This document shows positions 21,771 to 31,992 of a stretch of DNA of 64,000 bases, piece after piece. Origin of the DNA: Lycium barbarum (Eukaryota > Streptophyta > Magnoliopsida > Solanales > Solanaceae); assembly GCF_019175385.1 (NCBI RefSeq), contig NC_083344.1:56482782-56546781 (forward strand). The letters are read 5' to 3'. Under the pieces are notes generated by a model, which had not been told where the DNA came from, ran no database searches, and saw nothing but the letters and a program-made list of their open reading frames with translations. Position numbers and translations under genes: made by a program. The first letter of the stretch is position 1. Every line of letters begins with the position of its first letter.

Positions 21771-22215
21771 GTGCACAGGGAGACAGGCTCGATCCATAGC
21801 TGTATTCTCAGAGACTACGTAGCAGAGCTCAATTTCATTCGGAGCCATAGCTTGTGGGCACTTATTCTTTTGTGTATATAATTATGGGCATGGCGGGGTC
21901 CTGTCCCGCTTATTTGATATGTTATACTCTTCTTAGAGGCTCGTAGACATATGAATATGGTTAGATGTGTCTGGCCTTGTCGTCCTATATTTTGTATATT
22001 ATTTCGATAGCCTTGACGGCTTATGTACATTGACGTGGTATAGATGCCAATCATGATATGAAAGCATTGTCGTCCAATGGGACGAGTATGAATAGTGATT
22101 AGAAATGTATGTTTAATTATGTGGCTCACCTAAATCTAAGTAAAGTGTAAGCCAAGAGGTGCCCGGGTGGGCTAGCACCGGGCGCTCGTCGCGGCCCTCT
22201 AGACTGGTCGTGACA

Positions 22216-23826
22216 GGCTTGTTCTTGAGTGATTAAGGTAAGTTTTAGCATCTTTTACATATAGTTAAGGTTGTTTGGTTGTTATATCATGTGATTGGAG
22301 GAAGAAAATTGAAAATACAGTTCAAGGATGAATTTGAGGATATTATGAGCTATAAGTTAACTTGAATTATGATTCTGGCATGTTATGAGTATAATCTAGA
22401 TGTGGGTGATGCTAATGATGTTGGGGAAGCATTGTATGTAAGTATATAGGGTGTTGTATTGTAGCTATTGTTATGAATGATCATGAAAAGGAGTGTGGGG
22501 GATTTAATGATGCCTAATATTGCGTGAAGTCACTTATTTATGGTATTGTTAATAATGTCATTGTTGTTGGGAATTGTTTTAGAATTTGGTAGAAGTAGAG
22601 GAAATACGGGAAATGCTGCCCAATTTTCGCTAGCTCACGAATTATATTTGTTTGAAATTAAGGGTGTCTTTGAAGCCTAACCTTGGTATGAACTCTCTTA
22701 AATGTAGATTTTTCAGGCTTTGTAGGTAAACGTTAAGTATGCAAGGCTAACCCTTCTTTCTTAAGGCATGATCCCATGATTGTATACCATCACGTGAAAT
22801 CCATAATGTCTTCCATGATGACTTCACTCCTAGAATCACTAATGCTCATAGTTCTCGATACTCTCATGATGTCATTGATTTCATTCTATAGTAGTTGAAT
22901 CTTCTAAGGAAGGATACAGTGAAAATGATGATGACGATGTTGTTTTTACTTATGTAATTCTATATGGATAAGAAGGATAAATCTATGTTGTAACACCGAG
23001 TCCTATATGGCCAGGTCTGATATCTATTGTGCACACCACTGATCAGTTGGGTATGAATAACACCGAGTCCCACTATGGCCAGGTATGCTTCACACCGAGT
23101 CCTATTAAGGCCGGGTATGTTACATACTGAGTCATATTAAGGCCGAGTATGTTATTATGATGATATTATCTAAATATGTATGGAAGGTCTTCTTTAAAGA
23201 AAGGGGTAAGTAAATATGACGAACATCTCAAGAGGTGCAAATGGCTCTTCTATCTTATGGCTCTCCTATTTCATGTTATTCCTTCATGCTTTTATCATGT
23301 TATCACTTATGCCTTACATGCTCAGTACATTGTTCGTACTGACGTCCTTTTATTTGTGGACGCTGCGTCATGCCCGCAGGAGGATAGGGAGACAGACTTG
23401 ATCCTTAGGCTGCTTTATTCAGAGATCATCTAGAGGAGCTCCATTTGATTTGGAGCTGCAGCCGTTAGTACTATTCTTTTGAGTATTTATATGGGCATGG
23501 CGGGGCCTTGTCCCGTCCCTATGATGATACTTACTCTTTCTAGAGGATCGTAGATAGTTGTGTATAGCTAGATGTCTTTTAGCCTTGTCAGCTCATATTT
23601 TTGTATATAATTTTGTTCGCCTCGCCGGCTTGTACATATATATATATATATATAATGTTGACGTTGATATAAAAGTGTCTTAGCCCGATTAAAATTGTGT
23701 TATTGATGCATAGAGATTATGAGTATGCCATGTGGCTCACCTAGATAGGATTGTGGAAGTATGATGAGAGGTGCCCAGTGGGTTAGCTCTGGGTGCCCGT
23801 CATGGCCCTCCGATTGAGTCGTGAAA
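22216..23826 (+). repeat. 3' part of the 5' LTR of element G
   Basis: Begins abruptly at the F insertion point and ends GAGTCGTGA just before a degenerate primer-binding site, so it is the downstream 1.6 kb of a 5' LTR. Contains a donor-like AAG|GTAAGT (GT at 22238), repeated CCGAGTCC...GGCCAGGTA units (about 22994-23155) and the hairpin cluster. The upstream part of this LTR is absent from the window. Confidence 0.75.
23323..23379 (+). other. Three-hairpin cluster in LTR G
   Basis: CAGTAC/GTACTG (23323-23328 with 23336-23341), CGTCC/GGACG (23343-23347 with 23358-23362) and CTGCG/CGCAG (23363-23367 with 23375-23379). The middle stem differs from A at several positions on both sides, yet stays fully paired. 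Confidence 0.6.
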
Positions 23827-23829
23827 AAG

Positions 23830-23920
23830 TGGTATCATAGTAGTTCCGTCCTAGGGTTTGTCTACGAGCCGTGTCCAGTACAGTCTTATTTATAGGTGTG
23901 TTGCGCGCCACATTTATAAA
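23830..23920 (+). other. Degenerate PBS and GCGCGC leader hairpin of G
   Basis: TGGTATCATAGT (23830-23841) is a mutated initiator-Met primer site. The downstream hairpin has lower stem TTTATA/TATAAA (23889-23894 with 23915-23920), upper stem TGTG/CACA (23897-23900 with 23909-23912) and loop TTGCGCGC with the self-complementary GCGCGC (23903-23908). It is homologous to the A hairpin, whose loop palindrome is GTGCAC. Confidence 0.65.
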
Positions 23921-24032
23921 ACAGGAGGCTGCGGGCATTTAGGAATGAATGACCTTCTTACTTCATAAATCGTGTGATAGAGCCATGATATAAGGACTTC
24001 TCTTTTCTTAACAGTGTTCTATGTTTTTCAGC

Positions 24033-25932
24033 GATGCCGATAAAGTGAAAAGCTACCGCAGCCCAAAAGGGCAAGACAGTGGCAGGAAGATGGACTGAGA
24101 GAGTACCGCTGACAAATATTGAAGAGGGGGAGTCCCAGAACGAGGCTCCATCTCGGTCCTCTCACTCGTTGCCTATTTCAGAGGAGCATGATGGAGCCTC
24201 AGCCTTAGCTGCGACACCACTGGTTCCTCCGCCGGATGTCTCAAGCCAAGAGATGAAAGAGGCCATCAAACTTCGGACTCAGTTAGTTGCCGCTCAAGCT
24301 CAGCGGCAGGGTACGGGTCATGGTGATAGGTCTGTTAGTGCAAGAGCCCGTGATTTTAATAGCTTGAACCCTCTAAATTTCTTCAGGTCAAAGCCGGATG
24401 AGGATCCTCAAAGCTTTGTTGATGGAATGCTGAGGACACTTCGGTTAATGCATGATTCCGACGTCGAATCGGTAGAGTTGGCCTCCAATAGACTACGGGA
24501 TGTCGCGGTTCATTGATATACTTTTTGGATGTCTTCTAGGGAAATCAATGCATGTCCCCTGATGTGGCAAGAATTTGTTGACGCTTTCCTCCGACACTAC
24601 TTCCCCCCAGAGGTTCGGCGGGTTAGAGCTGATAAGTTCTTGAATCTTAGGCAAGGAAGCATGAGTGCCCTAAAGTATAGCCTCCGCTTCAATTCTTGGG
24701 CTAGGTATGCTCCAGCCATGCTAGCGAATATGGGTGATCGAGTGCACCCGTTTTTGAATGGCTTAGGGCCACATTTGATGGATAAGTGCTTGACTGCGTC
24801 ACTTCAAGATGGTATGGACATTTCTCGCATTCAAGACCATGCCCATAATTTGGAGGAAAGCCAACCACAGCAAAGAAGTGAGCGTGAGCATGATAGGGGT
24901 TATAACAAGAGGGCTAGATCTTCGGGTCCGACTAGTGAGTTCAGAAGAGGGCAAATACAACGGCATTCTAGGCATTCAGGACATTCTATGACTAGTGCAC
25001 CTCCACAGTTTGCGGGTCAGAGATTTGACTGACCTATTCACTCTGGACCGAGTCAGAGTTTTAGAGCTTCAGGTTCTCATTATAGGGGTGACTCGGGCCA
25101 GGCATGACCACCCCTACCATGATGGTCTTAGTGCAGGAAGTTACATTGGGGTCAGTGACGATTTGGTTCAGATGCTTGTTATACCTACGGTCAGCCAGGA
25201 CATATGGCGCGTGACTGCCCTCGAGAGGTACTAGAGGTACGGTTCAGGCCACAGGGTCAGTAGCTGGGTCTTCATTATCTATACGCCCTCCTGGGTAAGG
25301 CTCACAAACGCCAGTCATTCCTGGTAGAGGTAGAGGAGGAGTGCCCTGTTCTAGTGGTCCTCAGCACCGTATTTATGCATTGGCTGGGCGACAGGATCTT
25401 GAGTCCTCCTCTGATGTTGTCACAGGTATATTATCGGTATTTTCTCATGATGTATATGCATTGATTGATCCAGGCTCCACATTATCATATGTTACTCCAT
25501 ATATTTCTTGTTGATTTGGGGTCAAACCGGAGTCAATCAAACCCGTTGAGGTTACAACACCCGTTGGTGATCCGATAATAGCTAGCCGAGTAAGGAGAAT
25601 TGATGTAGTTATGATTTGTGATCATCGTACTATGGCAGATTTGAATAGGTTGAAAAAGGTGGATTTTGATGTTACCATGGGCATGGATTGGATGGCTTCT
25701 TGCTATGCCAATGTTGATTGTAGAACAAAAATGGTTCGCTTCCAGTTTCCGGGAGAACCAGTTTTGGAATGGAAGGGAAATACATTGTCTCTGAGAGGTA
25801 GGTTTATTTCCTATCTCAAGGCAAGGAAGATGATTGATGAAGGTTGTATTTACCATTTAGTCCGGGTTCAAGATGTAGAAGCCGAATCGCCGACTCTTCA
25901 GCCTATCCCAGTAGTGAATGAGTTTCCGGATG
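24033..25932 (+). pseudogene. gag-pol: Decayed gag and start of pol of element G
   Basis: The start corresponds to the A start (MP..K) but hits TGA at 24045-24047. A Gag domain follows in one frame at 24079-25032, with TGA at 24514-24516 where A has Trp. The zinc-knuckle and protease regions (about 25100-25560, DPGS near 25470) are frameshifted. The frame from 25611 covers the end of the protease region and the pol linker to the conserved EFPDV block. At 25932 it is cut by the LTR of K; the rest of pol is not in the window. More diverged from A than B is, and clearly inactive. Confidence 0.85.
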
Positions 25933-26792
25933 TGATAACGAATCGAATTGGGGAAAGAACCCAAATCAATCGAAAACGCGAAAATTAAGGGGATACAAAG
26001 AAAAAGGGGATGAGAAGGGAGGGATAAAATCAAGACCTCTAGATAATGACTCTATGGACAAATTTGGATATGTCAAATCCAAACCCTCCCAATTGGAATC
26101 AAACTTAAAAACCTATACTATTTGAAATCAAGGCAAGAGAAGATTCAATTGAATCCACAAATGAACAATCTCTTCATGAAATCAATGGAAACAAAGGTTC
26201 AAGACCATTCAATGGAATCCACCATCACAATAGTTAACTAAGCTAAACCCTAACTAAAAACTATCAACTCACAAGAGCATCTCATATCATCCTTCAAAAA
26301 CTAAGTGTAGAAATGAGTTAAAGTCTAATATTTATATTCCTGGAAATAAAAGACAACTAGCTATTACATATTTTCCTTAATGAGGCAAGGGCCTTGTTTT
26401 GCTAGTTGGGATGTTGGCTTGGAATTCAAAATTTCTCTTCTTTGCACAAATAGCCCTCATCCAATCAACAAAGCTTGCAATTGTGACCATTTGCATTTAT
26501 GCCCCTTGACTTGCATGTTCGGCTACTTTTGCGTTTCTACCCTTTTGCGCTTCTAGCCACTTTTGATTGTTAGCCTTTTTTTTATAGCCTTATCTTCAAG
26601 CCTCACCCAAGCCACCTCCCACACATCCCAAGCCACCTCCAACACATCATAGGCCTATTGTAGGGCTTGTATGGGCCTCCAAAGGCCTTCAACGCCATCC
26701 TTATCATCCATGCTGCTTGTAGAGCTTGAAGTTCCATATCTTGGCCTTAGATATAAGTCTTGAAATGAGGTGTGCCATGTAGGATCATATCA
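25933..26792 (-). repeat. 3' LTR of element K
   Basis: 860 bp. On the minus strand it begins TGATATGATCC and ends GTTATCA, giving the inverted ends TGATA...TATCA. Bordered by the K polypurine tract on one side and G pol on the other. Much shorter than the Tekay LTRs and not recognisably related to them. Confidence 0.7.
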
Positions 26793-26828
26793 TCCTCCCC
26801 TTCTTCAAAAGGATTCGTCCACGAATCC
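26793..26828 (-). other. PPT and pre-PPT hairpin of K
   Basis: Minus-strand hairpin GGATTCG/CGAATCC (7 bp, loop TGGA) at 26811-26828, followed by a purine tract AAGAAGGGGAGGA against the LTR. The stem differs from the A-type stem on both sides but remains paired. Confidence 0.7.
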
Positions 26829-27179
26829 GAACCCAGCAAATCCAAGGGAAGACACACGAAAACATACCCCTCAAAGATTGAGGGTTAGCACACAAACCAT
26901 AGTAAATTATTTGTGGTACAACCACACATCAATGACAATCATGGATAACAATTGCACACATGAGGTATCAAGAAGTTGATTCCTCCAAGGTTCATGACAT
27001 AAGGATAGAGTAATACAGCCAATGGATTCAAAATACAAAATATGCAACTCGACATTGGTTCTATTTGACATGTAGCACAATGTCCAAACAAGGACACTCT
27101 CATTTTTCAAACAAGGACTCTCCCAAGATAGTGCTCCCAAATCACACAAGGTGTCACCCAGATCAAATGGGACGAACAT

Positions 27180-29296
27180 TCACCTAGTATGGTCAAGAAC
27201 ACAATCAACTACCCCACAAGTACCTTCCCTAACATAAGATGCACCCCCAACACAAATAAGAGCGTCATCATATGTAAATAAATAATAAAGAAAGGTATCA
27301 CTTAAGATAACTTCCTCATCTATGTCATCCTCCAATGTAGCCTCACTATTAGGTTTATGAATAAAATCATGAAATACACTATTATGAAGTTGAACATGAA
27401 AGGAAGAATTTGCAATTTCTAGACAAAAATCACCTTCCTTTTTAACACTTTCCCACCCCATAATTTGATCACAATTCCTCAAAGGAAGATTTCCATCGTA
27501 GGGAAGAGTGTCATCATCCCATAGTGGATTACAAAACACATTATAGCCACCAAAGGTGGCTACATGCTCAACATTGCAATACCAACCACTATGCATAGTA
27601 CCCTCACTAGTCATGTTATCATCGAATAGGACATTATCTTCTAAGAGAGAAGAATCTATGAGCAACGAAGATTCAGAGCATGCCATTCCACTCTCATAAA
27701 GACAAAGGTCACTTCCCACAACACTTTCATGCACATGACTAGGTAAATGATCAATTACATCAACATCATCACTAAATTGAGGGTCATTAAGCACATCACA
27801 AGGTTCCTCAAATAGTGGATTTTCATAGCAAATAAATTGATCAACACAAGTAAGCACACTAGTTGGACGCAAATCGATCTTGCTAGAAGAATCAATTCAG
27901 TCATCGCTAGGATTAACTAGTGGGTCTCCTAACATCTCACATGATAATGTACTAACACACATACCAAGAGGATCAACACTGGGTGGACACAACTTGCACT
28001 CAAAGGAAGAGTCAAGATAGTCATCAATAGGACCAACTAGTGTTGGATCACCTATAACAACTACATTATCAATTGTCATTATAGCACTAGGCATATCACA
28101 AGGAAAAGATTCATTAAGCTCATTTAGGGAAAAGCTATCATTTATATTCACTTTAACAAGATGTTCATTCACATCATTTAGAGAGTTCAGATTAGCTATT
28201 GTACCTTGAAGTTCACATTCATCTTCTTTTCCTCGGGTTTTATCTTTGGAGCTCACTTACCCCTTCCGGAAGCTCTCAACTACCTCAAAATCCTTTAAAG
28301 GTTGAGGTTCATGATTTGGCTTGCTTCCAATAATACCTACACTATCAAGAAGACCACTAGAAAAGAAAGAAAAGTTGCAAGGGTTAGAAAGAGTTTGTGA
28401 CAACTCTATCACATCACTCTTCACTTCCTCTCCTTTTTCCTTTGTAGAGTTGTCACTTTTCACTCCCTTACTCCTCTCAATATTTTCTCTCTCAATTTAT
28501 TGAGAGTTAGGGCAAGTGTCAAGTACATCTTTGAAAGGGTTAAGGAAACCCTCCGCTTCACTCTCCTCATTCGCTTCACAAGGCTTAGACTTTTCCATCT
28601 TCATTCATTGTACCTTGCGTAAGCGTTCCATCCGTTCATCCATACCATTCAACTTCCCACCCATACTTTCTACCTTTCCTTCTATTCTTTCCATCTTCGA
28701 TGTCAAGCTAGACATTTGATTCATGATCATAGCCAATGAACTTGCTGTGGATGACATATCTCCTATCTCTTGAATCCGACTTCTTTGATTAGTCGTTATA
28801 ACCTTTGGACTAGGATAAGACGTCGGACTTGAGTAGTCGCCACAAAAAGTTCCATAACCAACAAGTTGGTCACCTCCTATCAACACTTCTATCCTCCTGC
28901 CCTGCACACCATAACCATATTGAGAACATGGCATCTCCGGATTAGGATAAGAATCATAGTTCATTGTGTTTCTTGGATTAGGAAATGTGTAATCACTTCG
29001 CCTCCCCGAACTACTACTTCGACCAATCCACACACTTATACCATTTTGCTCTGAATAGGAAGTATTACAAGGCGATGCATGCGAATATCTATTAGAAGAC
29101 CCCTCATAAGAATTATATGCAATCCCATTATCTTCACAAGCATACTCGCCACGAAGTGCATAGCCACTAGGCTCATTATCACCACATTTTTCCCATTCTT
29201 GCAAGTTCTCACTAACTGGTTCATATAAAAAATGTGAGGAAGAATCATACCTCTATTTGCCCCTATGTCCATGGCGTGCAGGATGAGACTCTTCAT
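27180..29296 (-). pseudogene. K coding remnant: Tyr/Ser-rich head, coiled coil, acidic tail
   Basis: Read on the minus strand. An N-terminal part rich in Gly, Tyr, Ser and Asn (29204-28800, words such as GEYACEDNG and YSQYGYG-like) leads to a probable coiled coil ending about 28605. A long acidic, Cys-containing tail follows to 27180. Several in-frame stops interrupt it (near 28604, 28498, 28254 and 27894). There is no retrotransposon Gag domain, zinc knuckle or pol. Two copies of a module with DD...SS...L.P.SV are seen around 28030-27860, and the C-terminus has DTFLYYLFTYDD. The tail is shared with J. The function is unknown to me. Confidence 0.55.
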
Positions 29297-29313
29297 GCTC
29301 TATCCACCATAGG

Positions 29314-29936
29314 TGATACAAGAACGGAAACGAAAACAATAATAAAATGCAAGAAATAAAAGAGATAGATAATTTGACACAACTTAGACTCAATTTAGCA
29401 ACCAAAGTTATAGAAAACTGAGACCTCCAAATTTAAGAACAAGACGCAACCTAATTCTTAGGAAGACCAAGAGGTATTAGAATCCCTAATAACCTATCCT
29501 CTTAACAATTCACCCAATCCAAGGCTAAGCAATCACTCAACTCTCAAGAGTTACAATATTCAAATATCAAGTAATAATAATCAAAATAGTCTAAGTCTTC
29601 CAAATGAAAAAAAACTACTATTTATACTAAAGCTCAAAAGAACACAACTACATTATTACACTTTTATCCTTAATGAAGTAAGGGCTTTGTTTGGGTGTCT
29701 TCTTTTGGGAAAAGAACCTGAAATTGCAAATATTCAAGTAATAACCACATTGCAAGCATGACCATCTTCAACCCTCTTCTCCAAACCATCCTTCCAAGCA
29801 ATCTTCCATACTTGAGATCCTTGGTATGGCGCTAATGCATGCACACAAGCGCCTATCTTCATGTGTAACCCTTGATGCTCGGGGTTCCTTGACTTGATTC
29901 CATATAGGTGATCTTGGGGCAACTAGGGTTGCATCA
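29314..29936 (-). repeat. 3' LTR of element J
   Basis: 623 bp; on the minus strand begins TGATGCAA and ends TTGTATCA, matching the 5' LTR, whose ends TGATGCAA and TTGCATCA are perfect 8-bp inverted repeats. Confidence 0.85.
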
Positions 29937-29971
29937 TTCTCCCAATCTTAAATGGAATTTGTCCTCAAATT
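29937..29971 (-). other. PPT and pre-PPT hairpin of J
   Basis: Minus-strand hairpin AATTTG/CAAATT (6 bp, loop AGGA; 29956-29961 with 29966-29971) upstream of the purine tract AAGATTGGGAGAA (29937-29949). Another compensated variant of the pre-PPT hairpin. Confidence 0.65.
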
Positions 29972-31415
29972 TAAGGGATCACCTACACACATCCAACAAG
30001 AAGACAACATGCCTCGACTACAAAATTCATTAGTACTAGAGAGATCCGCAAGGATCACCCTACAATGACAATCATCATAAGCAAACAAGTAGTAGAGGAA
30101 AGTGTCTCTTAGCTCAAACTCAATTGTCAAATCCCCATTGGACACATATGCCTTTTGGCCATCATAAGAGACTTCACATGCAAACAATTTAGCAAGAAAG
30201 GTATCTACCAAAGCAATATCATCAACATAGCTATCATCGAGATCACTCACAACATCAAAGTCAAGCTTATCAATTGACATGGGGCTACTAAGGATGATAC
30301 TACACTCTTAGCATGAAGATAACCATCCTCACTAGCGTTCTCATCGGGAAATGGATCACTTGAATAAAGCCAAGCATGAATATCATCATCATAAATGGGA
30401 GGAGAATCATACAAGGACTCACTATCAATGCCAACATTGTAAGAATAATCTTTAGTTGGGTTTCGCAAATAATCGAGCAAATCAAATTCTTCCTCAACCA
30501 AAGGATCATCGTTTTTCAAGAGTGAAAGGTCCACATCAACTAGGGAATAGTTAGCACAACCTTCATCACAACCTATGTTCTTAATGGAATTTATGAAATA
30601 GAACAATGAATGAAATTTTATCATGCTATCTTTCCTTTCAAGAAAATTACTCTTTCTTCTCTTGCCAACACATGACATTGCACTTGCATTTTTCAAACTC
30701 AACTCAAAGTTACTTGTACCACTAGAATTCATGCCTTCAAAAGAAAAGGAATCAAGACAACTACATTCACTTTGGTTAACAATGCAAGAAGACGAATTAT
30801 CAAGACTACACAAAGACAAGCCACCATTCACATTCAAAGTCTCAACAATATTACCATTCTCTTCACACATGTCAACACTAGATGGAAACAAATTAATCTT
30901 GCGAGAAGATTCAATTCGGTCATCAAAAGGATCAACTAGTGTATGATCACTTTCATTAATAACATGATGAACACTTGAAGTATTAGGGATAAATAACTTA
31001 CCTTGATGCTCAAGACAAAGATCTTCCTCCATGGGTTCACTTCTTTCCTCCAAGTATGGAAGTTCTTCACATGAGGACTCCTTTAGCAATTCTTTTCTTT
31101 GGGAACCTACAAAAGTGTCTACCCAATGTGGTATGGTAAGCTCCTCTTCTTGAGGCACGTTCACACATGTTAACACCTTTCTTGCCAAGCAAAGTGGGAT
31201 GGTGATATCACCATCATCTTATTCTTCATTACTCCTAAGTTCATCATTCTCAAGATTACCCTCATCATCTATTTCCTCACATTCTCCCTTATCATCACCA
31301 CAAGTGTCTCTCAAAATAAAGGCTCATCGATTAGGGCACTCACTTGCATGACATTTAAAACATTGGATGGGAGTCTTCGTACCTCTTTCCTTTGGGGAAA
31401 AATTTGGAGGTTGTT
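29948..31415 (-). pseudogene. C-terminal part of J Gag: decayed zinc knuckle and acidic extension
   Basis: Continues the J gag frame interrupted by element C; the frame is maintained across the insertion site. It starts with a shortened zinc knuckle (CFKC then HASEC, with the spacer between Cys and His lost), followed by TGA near 31325, a short acidic stretch, TAA near 31219, then an acidic frame to about 30247. A frameshift leads into 30280-29948, with the C-terminal DTFLYYLFAYDD close to that of K. Contains one DD..ESS...L.PSSV module. Function unknown. The position after a zinc knuckle suggests a lineage-specific C-terminal Gag extension. Confidence 0.6.
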
Positions 31416-31992
31416 TGTCACGACCCAACCCCGTGGGCCATGACTAGTGCCCGAGCTGGACACTCGTATACGTACCTGTTAGATATAAGCAAACCGATTC
31501 TTAAGAACAATATGGAAACTTGCAAAAGAACCTCAAAGGTTCATAACGTCATCATATATAGGTATCCAGATAACCTGTGTCTTGAGGAGTCACAACTAAT
31601 CAAAATATAATATGATAAGCAAGCCGACAAGGCTGCCATTACATTTCAATATGATACGCAAGCCGACAAGGGTGCCACGACATATAAATATCATACGCAA
31701 GCCGACAAGGCTGCCACTACATATCAATACCATGTGCAGGCCGACAAGGCGGCCACTACAGACAAACATATCAATAGCACATCGTATAGACACAGCTAAA
31801 CAAAACTTATACACAACCCACACATATGTCTACAGACCTCTAAGAGTATCGATAGTGAAATATGACGGGACAGGGCCCCGCCGTACCCCTGCATAAACAT
31901 ATATGTATACACATCAAAATATCTGTACCAAAAGTCTAGGCTCTGGAACAATGGAGCTCCCCAAGACAGCTGAGTTGAAGTCCTAAGCTGGA
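31416..31992 (-). repeat. 3' LTR of C, end portion left of B
   Basis: 577 bp of the C LTR up to the B insertion (TSD CTGGA). It aligns with 49369-49945 in the other LTR. Contains four 39-bp tandem units. Confidence 0.9.
31609..31764. repeat. 39-bp tandem repeat, four units (C 3' LTR)
   Basis: Units read AATATGATACGCAAGCCGAC then AAGGCTGCCATTACATNTC with small differences. The matching array in the other LTR is 49562-49717, also four units. Confidence 0.85.

Larger units (their letters stand above)
19620..22215 (+). repeat. 3' LTR of element F
   Basis: 2596 bp, TGTTACACTTCGG to CTGGTCGTGACA, directly after the F polypurine tract. Contains a palindrome-rich block (19964-20115), a donor-like AAG|GTAAGA (GT at 20385) and AAAG|GTATGT (20884), 33-bp tandem repeats (21274-21391) and the hairpin cluster (21714-21770). 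The next five bases, GGCTT, would be the right TSD in the LTR of G; the left partner is lost with the 5' end of F. Confidence 0.85.
25933..29313 (-). mobile_element. Element K (minus strand), 5' truncated
   Basis: The 3' part of an LTR element: 3' LTR 25933-26792, polypurine tract, then a long decayed reading frame to 29313, where the LTR of J begins. It is inserted in G pol, with left TSD candidate GGATG (25928-25932); the right side and 5' LTR are not seen. No reverse transcriptase or integrase is present, so it is non-autonomous as far as visible. Confidence 0.7.

Noticed and set aside
26770..27179. Small frames beside the K polypurine tract
   Set aside because: They overlap the LTR border or the decayed K tail without a shared pattern in J.
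29948..31188. A host gene encoding an acidic protein
   Set aside because: Continuous with the J gag frame and bounded by J polypurine tract and LTR; it belongs to the transposon.
31609..31764. CRISPR-like direct repeats of 39 bp
   Set aside because: Head-to-tail units without unique spacers, inside a plant LTR; an ordinary tandem repeat.
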